DNA from: Astrocystis sublimbata
Lineage: Eukaryota; Ascomycota; Sordariomycetes; Xylariales; Xylariaceae
Length of the DNA stretch: 64,000 nt
Assembly (NCBI GenBank): GCA_022453515.1
Contig: JAJNNY010000016.1
Span: forward strand, 124,001-188,000
Direction: 5' to 3'
Positions 14,601 to 26,871 of this stretch are shown here, piece after piece. Within the stretch, counting starts at the first letter, position 1. Every line of letters starts with the position of its first letter. The notes under the pieces are model-generated. The model was not told the DNA's origin. It ran no database searches and worked only from the letters and a program-made list of their open reading frames with translations. Made by a program: the position numbers and the translations under genes.

Positions 14601-14721
14601 CCAGACGCAGGCAAAGTCAGAGTGGGAATTGATGGCGGTTGATGCGCCCGAGGGAGACGGAAACTCGACGCACAGCGCATATCGGACGACATCGGCATAC
14701 GAACTACGATTTACTTTTTAA
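11694..14721 (+). CDS. Grainyhead/CP2-family transcription factor
   Basis: Inferred exons are 11,694-11,707 (14 nt), 11,951-12,106 and 12,498-14,721, giving about 797 residues; the frame is continuous and the introns are GT-AG. The CP2 DNA-binding region spans about residues 245-412 and contains the segments YLNKGQAYTLTVID, RTFIRISFEDD, WSLWKEGRG, FRFNFLSTDFSHSKGVKG and IPVRLCAKT, which are hallmarks of the fungal grainyhead branch. A basic, helical stretch follows (DVAHVKKSIDKLKQQI), then a KRKRG nuclear-localisation-like motif, a Ser-rich linker, and a C-terminal globular segment (about residues 700-760, RSIRNFKSRIAAKWNLDP) resembling the ubiquitin-like dimerisation part of CP2 factors. From family knowledge, the Neurospora relative affects conidial separation and cell-wall remodelling; the same role here is inference. 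The N-terminal 220 residues are Pro/His/Met-rich and probably disordered. The gene stands alone in a gene-poor region. The tiny first exon is the least certain part. Confidence 0.88.
12318..12386 (+). repeat. Short tandem repeats in CP2 intron 2
   Basis: Inside the 391-nt second intron are four tandem GCACT units (12,318-12,339), followed by repeated TACTG/TACTACTG words (about 12,348-12,386). The intron is unusually long for this window. The tract is seen directly; any splicing role is unknown. Confidence 0.7.
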
Positions 14722-15531
14722 TTCGGCTCTTGAGGTCGAGGCTTTTTAATTTTATTTTTGGGCGGGTTTTGTGTTGCAAATATAGAAGGCGGCGGGTTGA
14801 CGATTCTTGGTTTACTGGGCTTACGAACATACGACTACGGCGGATTTTTTCCTTGAGTTGAATTACTACGGCGTTTGAGCGGGTATGTTCAAAGATACCA
14901 GGTCCTTCCAAAGGCCGCATGCTTTCCTTCGTCAATCCTTTTTTTTTGTCCAATACATTGCGATGGTCAATAGATGGGAAGAGCGAAGCGGAGCTTCTAC
15001 CTGCATTTGGCGACTCTGTTTTGCAAGGAATTTTACTTTCTGATATACAACACCCAATATGCGTGCGTACCTACCTGTATGCAGAAGCATTTACATTTGA
15101 AATAAATCATCGTCCGAGTTCTGCTCCGACGCCAACCTTAACTTCAGTGTTGCTGCTCCTGATGCCATCGACGTGTGAGGTGAATGACCACCCGGGCAGT
15201 GAAGCTAGGTGCCCTGCACACCGGGTCCCAAATGGTAATGCAAATGCTATGATGAAACCGATTTTGAATTGAACCGTGACTTGTAATCAGTCGCGACCTA
15301 GCTCTCATCAGCAAATCAAACGGGCCACCAGGAAGCCACATGTCATGCGAACTCTACGTTAGCCTACCTACTGTAATGTAAGTAAGACCTTGCTGCTAGA
15401 GCCGCCCATGAATTCCAACCGAGGCAGTCGAGCAATTTGCCCCTTCAAACGCGCTACTCATTAGAGCCAGGTATTAGCGGGATGGGTTCGACGAGCTGTG
15501 CTGTATTAGAGAGCCGGGGGCGAGGAGAGAA

Positions 15532-15542
15532 GGGGGGGGGGG
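15532..15542 (+). repeat. Poly-G run (11 G)
   Basis: An uninterrupted run of 11 G lies in intergenic DNA, about 0.8 kb downstream of the CP2 gene. It is a likely slippage site or possible assembly uncertainty. Confidence 0.8.
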
Positions 15543-18500
15543 TTCCTTTGGAAGAGAAGCGCCTTCCGTGCTCTGTCCCGCTGTGCCGGGCGGGCGAACG
15601 AGGGAGTGAACGGTACAGGCGAACGATTGACCCCTGCTCCTCCACCGTGACGTTGTGTCGCAGGGGAGTGCGCGCCTAGAAACACCGGGTCTGGACTTTC
15701 TGCTGAGGCCAGCCAGCCGTACAGCCCTAGCCCTGGCTGGCCCTACCGAGCCTACATAGGTACCTACCTAGGAGGAAGAAGGACGAGGTAGGTACCTCTC
15801 CAAAGATGTACCTACTACGCCTGGCACCTACATCGTGAGCATGACAGCTGTTGCATAATGAAACTCCCGGACCTCCCCTACCATCAACCTACCCCTCTCC
15901 TTCTCTCTCGTTTATGGCTTATTATTCCCCGCAGCCCTCTGGGCAGTTAGCAGCAGCGGAAATCGATGGCTACGATACATACATACATGTACGAGTAGGG
16001 CGAGGTAAGGATTCTTACACAGATCGGTACCTCCCAACGCAAGTACCTTATGCGACGACCCATGGCGCATTGGATCTGGTCAGCCGGAGATGATCATCCG
16101 CTTAATCTACCATTTGAGCAATCTAGGCGAGCCCAGCGAGCCCCCGGTACCTTTTTCCCCCGCAAACATGAAACATGAAACGGACCTTCGAGAAATCACC
16201 ATTTTGAACAACAAAGAATAGTTACCAGATGATTGGCAGCTGCGCGATCGATTTGGAAATTAGCCATCGACTTCTAATTGCCCTTCTGTCACCATCTGAG
16301 TGCTCACGGTCCCATGAAGAATGTGATTACTGTCCCCCATCGCTCGCGAGGCAAGCGCATAGCTTCCTTCTTCAACTCTGCTGTCCCCGGCTATCACGGC
16401 CATCTCTGAACCTCCCCGATAAGGCCGGGGCGGCATAATTGCGAAAGAACATCCAGTCTCCAAGAGATCGCATAATGTGAGCCACCATCCATGATGCCGT
16501 CTACTGCGCATGCTGGCACGAGCCTCGTCGGACGATGCGGGTGCAATCGGTCGTTTCTCCCAACCGTGACTGTCTGGTCAACGAATGCTACGGTACGCCA
16601 TTGCCAAGCTCTTCTTTGACTTCCCACTGTACGAACTACAGGCGCTTGGGGGCTTTGATCACTCGGAGATGAGTGGTTCGTGAGGATTATCTCAGTTTCG
16701 TCCCACTACTGTATATACCCGAAAGTCTCTGTCTTGTCTTGTTACATACACACCTACTGCTAAAAAGGTACATATAGTTTGGTCTGTGGCACTGGCTATA
16801 CAGCACAGTACTATACCGCGTGGGCCTCTGTATTCCACCACGATGCATCTTCAACGCATCGAGCATGCGCAAGCTGAAAGCACTAGTCTGCACGCCTTGC
16901 CTCACGGCTTGCCAGCTAACCACCACTAATCACTGGCTTGTCCGCTTCCGACACAAGAGGCACAGGTGTCTCACTAGTCGCAGTCTGTATCGTACGATCA
17001 TGACATTGTCAGCACGATAAGTACGCCACAACATACTCATGCGGCAGAGTGGCAGACACACTACCCGCTTAGGTGGCTAGAATAGCGCAACACCATGACG
17101 ACCCCTGCGCCAAGCATCAACGGTGCGGCTAACTGCTGCAACTACTCGAACCGGTCGACATGGGTGGCGGTCACTAATTACGGCCTTCAACGCCCAAAAA
17201 GAATCGTAGCGCTCCTTTGCACATCACCCTGCAGGAGCCACCGGGCTAACAACTGCAGTCGACAGTCGCTTTTTGCGGTTAAACCTCCCCCGGTTCAACT
17301 TGTTGTGAAGCCAAACGTATGGTTACGATTACATACGAGTAGACCAAACACAACTAGTGTAAGTGAGTAAGTACATAGGTTCGAAAATCTCGCTCGAGAT
17401 ACGTTCCATAACTCTAACCGTGTTCGATATGGGGTTTAGAGGCAGCAGAGTCTTTAATTTGGAACGTTCGGCCTTTCTGATGGGTGGCCAGTTGTCTGCT
17501 TTCTGGCTTCTTGTGCCTGGGGTACCAGTGCACTTTCGTCGGGCCGCGTTGATTGAGACTCTATTCCCCATGGTGGTGGCACCAGTAGACGGCAAGCAAA
17601 GCAATTGCGCTTTCGGATATATGACTCGCTCTGCCTACCTAGCGTTCCTCTCTTCGTCCTCATTCCAGAACGCAGTATCGATTGCCTATTCCCACTTCTA
17701 CGGGTGTTTTTTTTAAGGTTTGCCATAAACTTATTCCCCCTTGCTTGTTCATGCACGTCCTGATAGTCCCAAAAGCACTAACTTAGCACGAATCAGTACG
17801 CCAGTACTCATCGGGTGTTAGCACCACTTTGGGTCTAACTGCAGGGAATAGTCGGCCAGCGGGTTGAACCTCGATTACAAGCCCGTGAATTATCGACCAG
17901 TGAGTGGAAGCCGGTCGCAGACCGCAAGCGCACACGCGTGGTGTACATATGCGATGCTGTTCCGACCATGAGTGCTGCTTTTGCTGCGAGGCGGTGGCAC
18001 CGTCGTGCAGGACGATGCCGGGCCCTGCAGGTTACTGCCAATCACAACCCAAGGGCTGGAGCACTCACCTCATTATGTCTTCTCAAGTCAGAACATCTGC
18101 CAGTAAACGTCTCACGAAATTGCCCTCGCTTTCTATCATCGCGTGAGGCAGGAGCGCCGGGTGGGTCCCCCGGCTTTCGGTGTGACGGTTGGCGGACAAT
18201 CTGCGTATCACTAAACATGCCGCAGCATCGTCATGTTGCCGGAGTCCCGAATCCAACGCATTGCTTGAACACAACAGATACTGTCAAAGCATACATGACA
18301 TGCTTGGCCCGCAGACGTTGAGAAGCGCAGCTTCCTTGTACGACTAATGAGACGATGACCACAGAGAGATGTGCGTGGGCGCGGGCGCATACCGTGTCGA
18401 TTCTCCCAGTGTGTTACACATCCGCGTCGCTCGCCCGGAGCTACACGGCGAACATGGAAATCAACATGGCCGCCGGAGGATACAGCAGGCGAGGCAGGAG

Positions 18501-21500
18501 GCCTCACTGGAACCTTGTAGACTCATCACGACAACGTCGTCTGCATGTCTTCTGTTGGCTGTCTTCCAATGAGAGCTTGCGCTTGTGGTGATTTCGATCT
18601 AACAGGCTGGACGGATGAGTGGTAGTCGGCAGCGTAGGCCTGGCGCAGGCTCTAATGCGCAAGTCGTCAGCCTGTTGTTGCCACAGTGGCTCGTGGGCCA
18701 CAGACCGATGCTTGACTCGGCGTTGGATCCAGCCAATGAGGCTCTCGGTGGTCCTTGTCTCCTATCACATTAGGTTCCAGATGCTGACGGTACGATCGGC
18801 ATTCGAGGGCACTTTGTGGCTGCTTGGTATACAGTATGAGCTGCTGCCGGCCCTAACGCGGGCTGCGCCACGATTGTCAATTCACACGCCTTGGGGTAGC
18901 TTGCTTGATCCGGTCAGATTTGCGCTACAACAATGTCAATCGCCTTTGGTGCAAGCCACAGCCTCCGTAGTGGATCCGGCATGTGCACCCAAGTGCGGCT
19001 CAACAAGCGTACATGGCCGGTCCTTTTGAACACAGAACGGTCGCGGCAGAGCACTACAGACACGGATTCGCCACATGGACAAGAGACTTTGCAACGCAGG
19101 CGAACCGATGGCCGTAGCCAATGGCCATGCTTCATTATACCCTACACTTTCCACATCCGGCAGTTGAAGCCATGCGCCACATCCTCGATATGTACTATTA
19201 TGTAGAGTACTACCCTAAACCTCATCAACATGCCACCAACGGTCCTACCATTCGCAGAAGCCCTCCGCGTCTTGCTAAGGAACCACGCTCGCCACGCTCG
19301 CCACGCTCTACGCCAGACCTTCAGTGCCCTCCTCCTCCAGGGTATCAGGATACACATCCGGAAGAGGACATGTATTCCTCGTCCCGCCATTGCTGTCGTA
19401 AGCATGTGCGCAATGGCATCCCTTGAGCGACGACCGACACAGGTCTCCTATGAATGGCGGCGGCGAGGCACGCTTAGAGGGCCTCGAGCCCATTCCCATC
19501 GTCTTGACAGCAGGTACTGCGGCTTGGTAGCTGGGCAGGAGGACATGGAAAGGAACTTGTCGGCCAATGATCGGCAGAAAGGGCTGCCGTTTATGGATTG
19601 AATGGTGGGGGAGTGGAAGGGTCTCGAACTTTTTCTTGATTCGTTTGCTGCTAAGCAGAATGGCAAAGTACACTAATTAATTACACTACATACGAGTAGG
19701 TGCACACAGGGATACACAAGCGACAAGCTCGACTGGCTCAACGGGGCCACTTCACACATGGCCGACACGTAGTCGCGCACGACTCGGGAAATACAAACCG
19801 CTCGGACGTAGATAACGACATAGTATGACTCTTCCTTGTTTCCCTTTTGACACATGTTCATCTCAAGTCGACCCCCACATGACCCACGATTTTTTTATTT
19901 TTGTACAGCTAGAGGGGGCGCTTGAGTCCTGTTTGGGGTTTATTCGCGAAAGGCTTCATGTTGCGAATCAGCTTTTCTCTGATTCGTAGCAGGTCACCGC
20001 GCGAACACCCACACATGGGTAGCATCATGTTGAAGGATCGGCTCTCAATATCACTGCATGCGTGATGATGCCAAACACCCTCGACACCCAGCCGGGCCAG
20101 GCCCGCCAGGTACAATATCTAAACCCGCCTCTACTGGTGCCAGCCAGTATGAGAGACTGCTATTCTTGGACCCCCCAGTAACGCTGGAAGTTGTGAGTGC
20201 ACTTCTCGAGCTGCTGCTGTGAATAACACAGAGACGAGCCAGATGGACGCGTCTTTTACTGTATATATCCTACGCACTAGGTAGTGACAGATGAGAGACA
20301 TGAAGGTGCCATGAGGTTGATTATGAAAGTCGAGTCCCGTCACCCCACTGCCGCAAATATTATATAATACTACTTAGGTACGCATACATTATGTCTGTGG
20401 TTATTTATTTTGGCGGGATTGTGGTCGCGCAGTGACGTCATAGCACACATCAACAGCTCATGCGTATCTGCTGTACCTGCTGTAGGTATTATCTATCCCA
20501 AGCTGGAGCTCCCCTGTTCTCCGCTCAGCTGCAGTAATAGTACCATTAAGGAGACATGTGCATACATGTACTACTTAGCAGTACTTCAAGGTTCCCAACG
20601 TGTTTGGGAATTGGTGATCAATTAACACACGAAACGACGTGCATGTATAACAAAGCCAGACTTCGTGTACTAGTAGAGCAGTCTAACGCATGCATGCAGT
20701 ACAGCATCTTTACCATTCTGCTAGTACCAGACGAGCCAGACTCGCCCCCGCCCCCAATCGTGAGTGGCTGATCACTTCGGGGATCGGCAAGCTGTGGCGT
20801 CAGAGGTGGCGTAAGATGTGTGGCTGAGTTTTCTTAGCGACTTTGAACAAATCACCCGAGCCACTCAAACCAATCGAGACGGGCAACCTTGTCGTACAGT
20901 AATGGATCACAGAACAGAACTGGACACGGACGACAGGCTACTACAGTACATCTCGTCTCCAAGCGCAATCTCGGACAATATGAGATTGATGCTGGATCAT
21001 ATGCTCCAATAATTTATCCCAGCCTATCACGTCTACTACAGTACTGAAGGAAGGAGCTTTTCTGACTATTCTTAGACATGTCCGATGTCGTGAGGTCCAG
21101 GCACTACTCTATGTACAGGTACTTTGCTCCTTACTCTGCTGTCTTGAGTCTCGCTACGCCCAAGTCACTATTTACGGCCAGTCAAGGTATGGAAATGACA
21201 AGAGTCTTTAAGTTGTGAATACAGTATTTGACCTTCTTGTTCAACACTGTGGCCTCGTGCGGTTTGTAGGTCTACCGTACGTACCTAGCTGGGCAATGTT
21301 ATAACGTAGGTAGTTGGAATTGGACGCGCTTGTACGATGCTCTGCTGGTGCTTGATATACGCTTTCACTAGTTATCGTCCCCATTCGGAAAGTATTGCAG
21401 CTACATCTGAATTATGAAATTGCCTGGGTCTCTTGAGGACTAATACCTGGCTTGTGCTTTTCTTTTGTGAATCATGTTCATTGCGTGTATGTATAAGAGA

Positions 21501-22989
21501 TACCTAGCTCCTACCCGGTGTCAGATCCAGAGGGCGCGTTTTCAAGAGCAGAGAGTAACGGAGTTCCAACCAGTGGAAGTAGCAGGAGACGTGGAATATG
21601 TTTTTAAACCCACGCCATGGTGACACTTCGCTCAGAACCTGACATTTTGAAATTTGAAGAGACAGGCCCCAAATTCTAGGATCAACTGTTGTCGAGAAAC
21701 GATATTTCTCCACGGCCGTAGATCCGTGGCATGGGTACGAACCATAATAGATCCTGTGTCGCGGATCCGTATATGAGTGCCTGCAGCCCGCAGGCGGTCA
21801 ACTCTCCAAGTTGACAATGTTCTATCTTTTGATAGTGTGGTGGTTTAGAGCTGCGGACCTAGACTGTTACATCCTGACTATTGTACCTCTTTCGACGTGT
21901 AGGAAGAAAGGGTCCAGATGTTTGTTTCCTCGTTCAATATTGGGAGTCGATACATATACTGATCCTTTGAAATAATTACCCCTAATTTGATACCGTAAAT
22001 GCATTGTTCAAAGTTAGGACCTGTAATGCTCAATGTGCCCCTAAGCTTTTCTGATTCCTGACTACAGTACACGATAAGTCACAATGACGTGGAATAACTA
22101 GTAGATTTGTAATATGGAATAATTTGTGTGTCTATAAAGGAGGTCGGGATTATGATGGGTTTATTCATTCCTAGTAGACAAAAGTGTTTCGGTACCTCAT
22201 TCGTATAAAAGGGGCGAAAGGCGCCGAATCACCACATAAAAAAGTGTATAAGGGTGGCAAAACTACTAGATAATACCTTAGAAACAGGGTTGTCTTACTG
22301 CTGGCTCAGCCATTAAAAGCTAACCCCGTCGTGAAAAAAGGGGGAGTGGATGGATGTTGAGCTGTGTCGCGTGTTCATCACTTGGTAAGCAATACCAAGA
22401 TAGTATCCGTGAACCGGCAAAGGCTTCAACTACAATCCGATTGGAGTCCAGCTAAGTCTAGACAACTCACTTTTTACAGTGAGTCAGTTTTGATTTACTT
22501 TCGAGAAAACGTTGCCAGGCACGATAATCAGCATGCGTTGAACAATGTCACGGTCCCATACATTTAGGTCACAATTGCAGAGCGGCCAAGGTTTTAGCTC
22601 CACGACCTTCTATCTTTTGATACATAGTATCGTGGTAACCAGGGTGCTGTGGCTCTCTCTTGTGACAAACACCAAGTGATGAATGGAGTAGTAATGGTCT
22701 ACGTCCAAGGATAGAATTTTTGGCTCGGACCATCACATCTACAGAATCTTGTGATAGACCACATATTTCAACACACTCCTAGATACCTGAACTACATGTA
22801 TTGATACTTCTACATATCTTTATGCGGGCTATATTACTATAACGCAAATCTTAGAATCTCGCTCGCCCGTGTGTTTACAAGTTGAAGCACCGCTCCAATT
22901 TCACACGTATAGCACTTGAGACTGTCCGATTACTTGTTTCATATTCCAGTGAAGAACTGTATGCTGGAACCTGTCAAATGCTTTTGCAC

Positions 22990-23230
22990 CAGAGTTAAGG
23001 AATATAGCAGCAGCCAGGTAGCCGAGTAGAATAGTAGGGGTCAGGTGTCAATTCTATTGATTCCTGGGCTCTCCCATTCAGTGGGAGCCGCCCAGTCCTT
23101 ATATACACAGATCTAGTAACCCAAACAGCCCCTACAGGGGAGCCCCTAGGTCATGGTGAAGCCCATGCTACCGTGGCACCTGACAGAGCCACGAGATAAC
23201 CTCTTGTCTAGATAAATCTAGCGAGTCGCA
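22990..23230. mobile_element. Possible solo-LTR or LTR-like relic
   Basis: The segment has a layout like that of a fungal LTR: a TGTCA start (23,046), a CTCCCA/TGGGAG hairpin (23,071-23,087), a TATATA box (about 23,100), a CCCC/GGGG hairpin (23,129-23,140), a TGACA close to the other end (23,181-23,185) and AATAAA-like sequence about 30 bases later. No matching second LTR, target-site duplication or retroelement protein was found, so this is a weak call based on architecture and general resemblance. It could equally be ordinary promoter-like sequence. Confidence 0.25.
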
Positions 23231-24367
23231 TCCTTTTCGGGAAAACTAGTAATTATATAATAAAAATGTGAGATACAGTTTTGTTTTCAGAGTAGTATTT
23301 TGTGCTCCCATTTCCCGACAAAGTATAACGAGAAATCGCATATATGAGGGCTGAGTTTAACTGCCCCTTTACTAGCAATCTCTGTCTCGGTCCGATCATG
23401 ATGCGCGGTTTACTCATTAGACACAATGACCCGAGTTATGATGTAATAGACATATCCGATTACGTCACAAGTAAATCCATCTCGTGGACGATTAATTGTT
23501 GTAGAACCAAGTCGACCTAGTCGGTCTCAGAAGCGGCATGGCTTCGTAAATATATATGCACTTTGATTGCTTGCCAATAGCATGCTCCCGGTTTTCCTTG
23601 TATCTATCAGCGAATATAGCAATGAAAAGACCAGCCGTAATCACACGTTGGTTTTAAACGACTTGGTATCTTGGATTTGAAACCATCATTTGGATATATG
23701 CGTGCTATGCCACTCTTTATTCCACATCGATGCCCACAATTCGCCGAAAATGTTTACCGGTAACAGCCTGGTCCTGTCACATGCCCCTGATCTTCGTTTA
23801 ATCTATTTCAACTAAGCACAGAGCTTTGAATGTAATACATACTCCTCGACAAGGACCCATCTCAAACCATCTAAAATCCTCCCCGAACCCAGTTGTAGCG
23901 GTTGATGCACCATGGCGAGAAAGCAATGAGGACTGGTTAGATTCATCTTTATTTATACAAGATCACGCGTTGAAACGACCTGGCGCCAACGAGAGTTTCC
24001 GATCATGTTCATACATAGCAATGAGGGGAGAGAACAATAATGTCACTCGTCCCGGCATTGTACACCTTCGAATTTCCTTCAAAACGCCGTTCCAAGAGTT
24101 AGGGTATGAAACCCCACCGGCATCGTCCTATACAAAAAGCCAGAAATCACATTTGTAGCCTCGCTGCGCCCCTATGCTAGAACACCACACTTGAACAAAT
24201 AAATACGAAAGCATTGGTAAGCGCCGCCCTGTCCACTCTAGGACCTTTCGCACAGCCTTGCCCAACTGCGAACCCCTCCTAGATGGGATCCTGATACTTA
24301 GAACAAAACAAAGATCAGCTTAAATCAGTCGTTTAGGTCCACCGCTTAGTTGGTAGCTTCAATTCCA

Positions 24368-26871
24368 TTATGAGAAGCCCATGTTCGAAAAGTCTAATTT
24401 TGAGAAGTCAAAACCGCCGTACGGCAAGGCTTGCTGTTGTGGATCGGCATCGTTTTCCATCACCACGTTCCCCCACATGTCTAGGTTGAGATTCGTTGCG
24501 TTCCCATTACCCAAGAGGAACTGGTTGAGATCGATTGAGTCCATCGATGATTTCTGGAAAGGCGTGGTTTGCTGCATGAACATTTGCGACACCGAGGCAG
24601 GTGAAGAGGAGGTATTCGTGTACGATGACGCGGCGCGAGAAGACGATAGAAGCTGACGGAGGCGTTGGATGAAGTCAGGAACTGGCACCTGAGTTCCACA
24701 TTGCGCAAGCGCCTGCTCACGCATAGCCCATGCTTTAAGTGTGCTTTGCGCTTGGCGTTCGTGTTTCCTTGTCGACATGTCGAATAATTCCGGGTGGAGC
24801 TCGTGAATTGACTCGAGGGTAATCCAAGCGCCGTCTGTGAGCTTGCCCGTTGGTCTTTGGTACAGTTTGGCGGTGAAAAGGAGGAGCGCATCGATTTGGA
24901 AAGACGACTGGACAAACCACAAGAACCCTGAGTTGACCATTCGTTTGTAGATGGTGGCGTTTCTAGAGTGGCTGAGGACAAAGTTTTTGAATAGACTGTC
25001 GACTTGATCGAATATTTCAGTTCCCCACTCGGGTTGTTCGCGCATCGGGACCATGAAATTCTTCATCTTGCCAATAAACAATGGACGCACCATCATGGCA
25101 GCTTCATGAACGCCTCCTGCCGTTAAATCGACAGATGTCCGCTCAAACTCGGCTAACTCCTCATCGATCCCGTCAACAAGGACGCGGTATTCGTCTATAG
25201 GGGACCGCTGTTGTGAATCGCGTTTGCCACCATCGCGCAGTGCGAAAAAGGCCCCTTCGAAGGCAGTGTGCGTCTTGCTTATGAATCGTTGATACTTGTA
25301 CATCAGCAAGACGAAGGCCATTTCTGTTGGCCCATCTCGCGGTACAAGCGGATCCATTGAGTTGGGAAACAGATCTGCGTCGTTGAGATTTTGTGGCATC
25401 TTCGTATCCCAATTTGAAGCGACCCAAGAATGGCTTAAACCAGATAGCATGGCGTATCTTGAGTCTTGCGTAATGACATGCCACCACAATCTCCGCCGCA
25501 TCTCCGCCTCGAAAGGTGATAGGTTGAATAGTTCGCCGTCGCGATGATAGCCCATCTTCTGGGCAATGCGTAGGACAGTGCCACCCATTATCCATGTCGA
25601 ATGGTGGTCAACACGACCGTTCAATGAGAGCTGTTATATTGCATGTCAGCGGGGCCGGCCATATGTGAGAGGCGACATACCATGTAGAGCACAAGGGCTT
25701 GCAAGATGGTCATGTTGTAGTTTTTCAGAAAGTTGGAGCGAGTCAAGGCGAGTTTCGTGCCTCGGTTGTATCGGCTCAATGCCTCGTCGCGAGTTATGCC
25801 GAGTAATTGATACGTTTCTTGAGGAGTAAGTGATATCACCGCCATGCTATACATGGAGAAGAGAAGAGCTTGATATGGCAACGGGACCTTGTTGATGTCG
25901 GCTGCGGCGTCCATCACATATGGCTGTAAGCTGGGGGCGTGTATTGTTTTTGTGAGGGGGTTAACACGATCAAGAAAAAGCTGCCATAAGCCAAAGACGT
26001 TGACGAGGCTGTGTGAAAGATGTATAAGTAGATGCAGGACCTCAGTCGCGCCAAGAAGCAGGACGATTGGAGAGCAGGGGACTCGGGGGATACTCACTCT
26101 GGCTGGAGTTCTTGCAGGTCGATGGCTGCATCTTCAACTCCGAGAAGGAGGTCGGCATTGTTGTCGGGAGAGAGCCCGACCGGACTCGACTCAGATTCTA
26201 CGTCATCATCATCAATGATGTCTCTCATGGCTGCAAGCTAGAAAGGATGTTAGACACCACGTTAAGAAGAGTTGTTGGCGAGAGACAAGCGTTGTACCTC
26301 ATCATGAAAGCTAATGCGGATGTAATTGTCCATGAAGCGGACATTTCCATCCTCCTCGACGACCTTGCCGGTGGGCTTCGGGGACGCGCCCGTCTCGGGT
26401 TCTGTTGTTGTAGCTGGCGCGGATAATGCGTGCTGGCTGGCAGAAGCACTGCTGGCGGGTGCAGCAGGGACGGGGGCGGGCTCGCCCGGGGCGGGAACGT
26501 TGCCATCAGCGTACTGCTTCAGCAGCTTCTCACACCTCGCTAGCCGCTCCAGGAGGTCTTGGTTCGGGCGACGGCGTTTGTGTGGTGGGGCGGGCGTGCT
26601 TGGTTTACAAGCAATCTTGGCCTAGGTTTTTCGGTGGTCTCAGTAAGTGAGTGAGCAAGATCAGACAGACAGACCGACAGACAGACAGACAGACAGACTG
26701 CGAAGAAGATGAGGCTTGAGATGGGCGAGAAAGCGATATGAGACCTACCTTGATGCAGTTGGAGCAGGGTTGTTGGCGGTCGCATTTGATCTTGCGATAC
26801 TGGCAGTGGACGCAGGCGAGGACCTTCGCAGGCTTAGGGTGGGGTGCCGCAGCGGCCGTCGTCGCTGACAT
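24368..26871 (-). CDS. Zn(II)2Cys6 transcription factor with fungal-specific domain
   Basis: Five exons are inferred on the minus strand: 26,871-26,749, 26,621-26,298, 26,237-26,098, 26,008-25,681 and 25,630-24,368, for 725 residues. The zinc cluster is at residues 20-46 with spacing C-X2-C-X6-C-X5-C-X2-C-X6-C; intron 1 falls between the fifth and sixth cysteines, so the cluster is complete only after splicing. A basic linker (PPHKRRRPNQ) and a short coiled-coil-like heptad segment (LLERLARCEKLLKQY) follow. The middle homology region contains GRVDHHSTWIMGG, RIAQKMGYHRDG and FEAEMRRRLWWHVITQDSR, the classic signature of the Fungal_trans domain. The C-terminus is Ser/Gln/Asn-rich and is probably an activation region. 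The protein should bind DNA as a dimer in the nucleus. The target pathway cannot be told from sequence; no metabolic gene lies within several kb on either side. Confidence 0.9.
26662..26700 (-). repeat. (GACA)n microsatellite in intron 1
   Basis: Roughly nine CAGA/GACA units with one interruption (GACC) lie inside the 127-nt first intron of the Zn2Cys6 gene, the intron that splits the zinc-cluster coding sequence. Confidence 0.85.

Larger units (their letters stand above)
14722..24367. other. Long intergenic region, no convincing gene
   Basis: About 9.6 kb separates the CP2 gene from the Zn2Cys6 gene, whose 3' end is at 24,368. The first few hundred bases are presumably the CP2 3' UTR. The part from 15.4 to 19.6 kb is GC-richer with many short overlapping open frames on both strands but no recognisable domain; the part from 20 to 24.3 kb is AT-richer. 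TAGGTACCTA words occur at 15,757-15,772. An LTR-like fragment near 23.1 kb is listed separately. No tRNA or intact transposase or reverse transcriptase was seen. Confidence 0.5.

Noticed and set aside
21820..22622. A shared 15-mer (TTCTATCTTTTGATA) at 21,820 and 22,608
   Set aside because: In a 64-kb window a shared 15-mer is expected by chance about once or twice; the flanks do not match.
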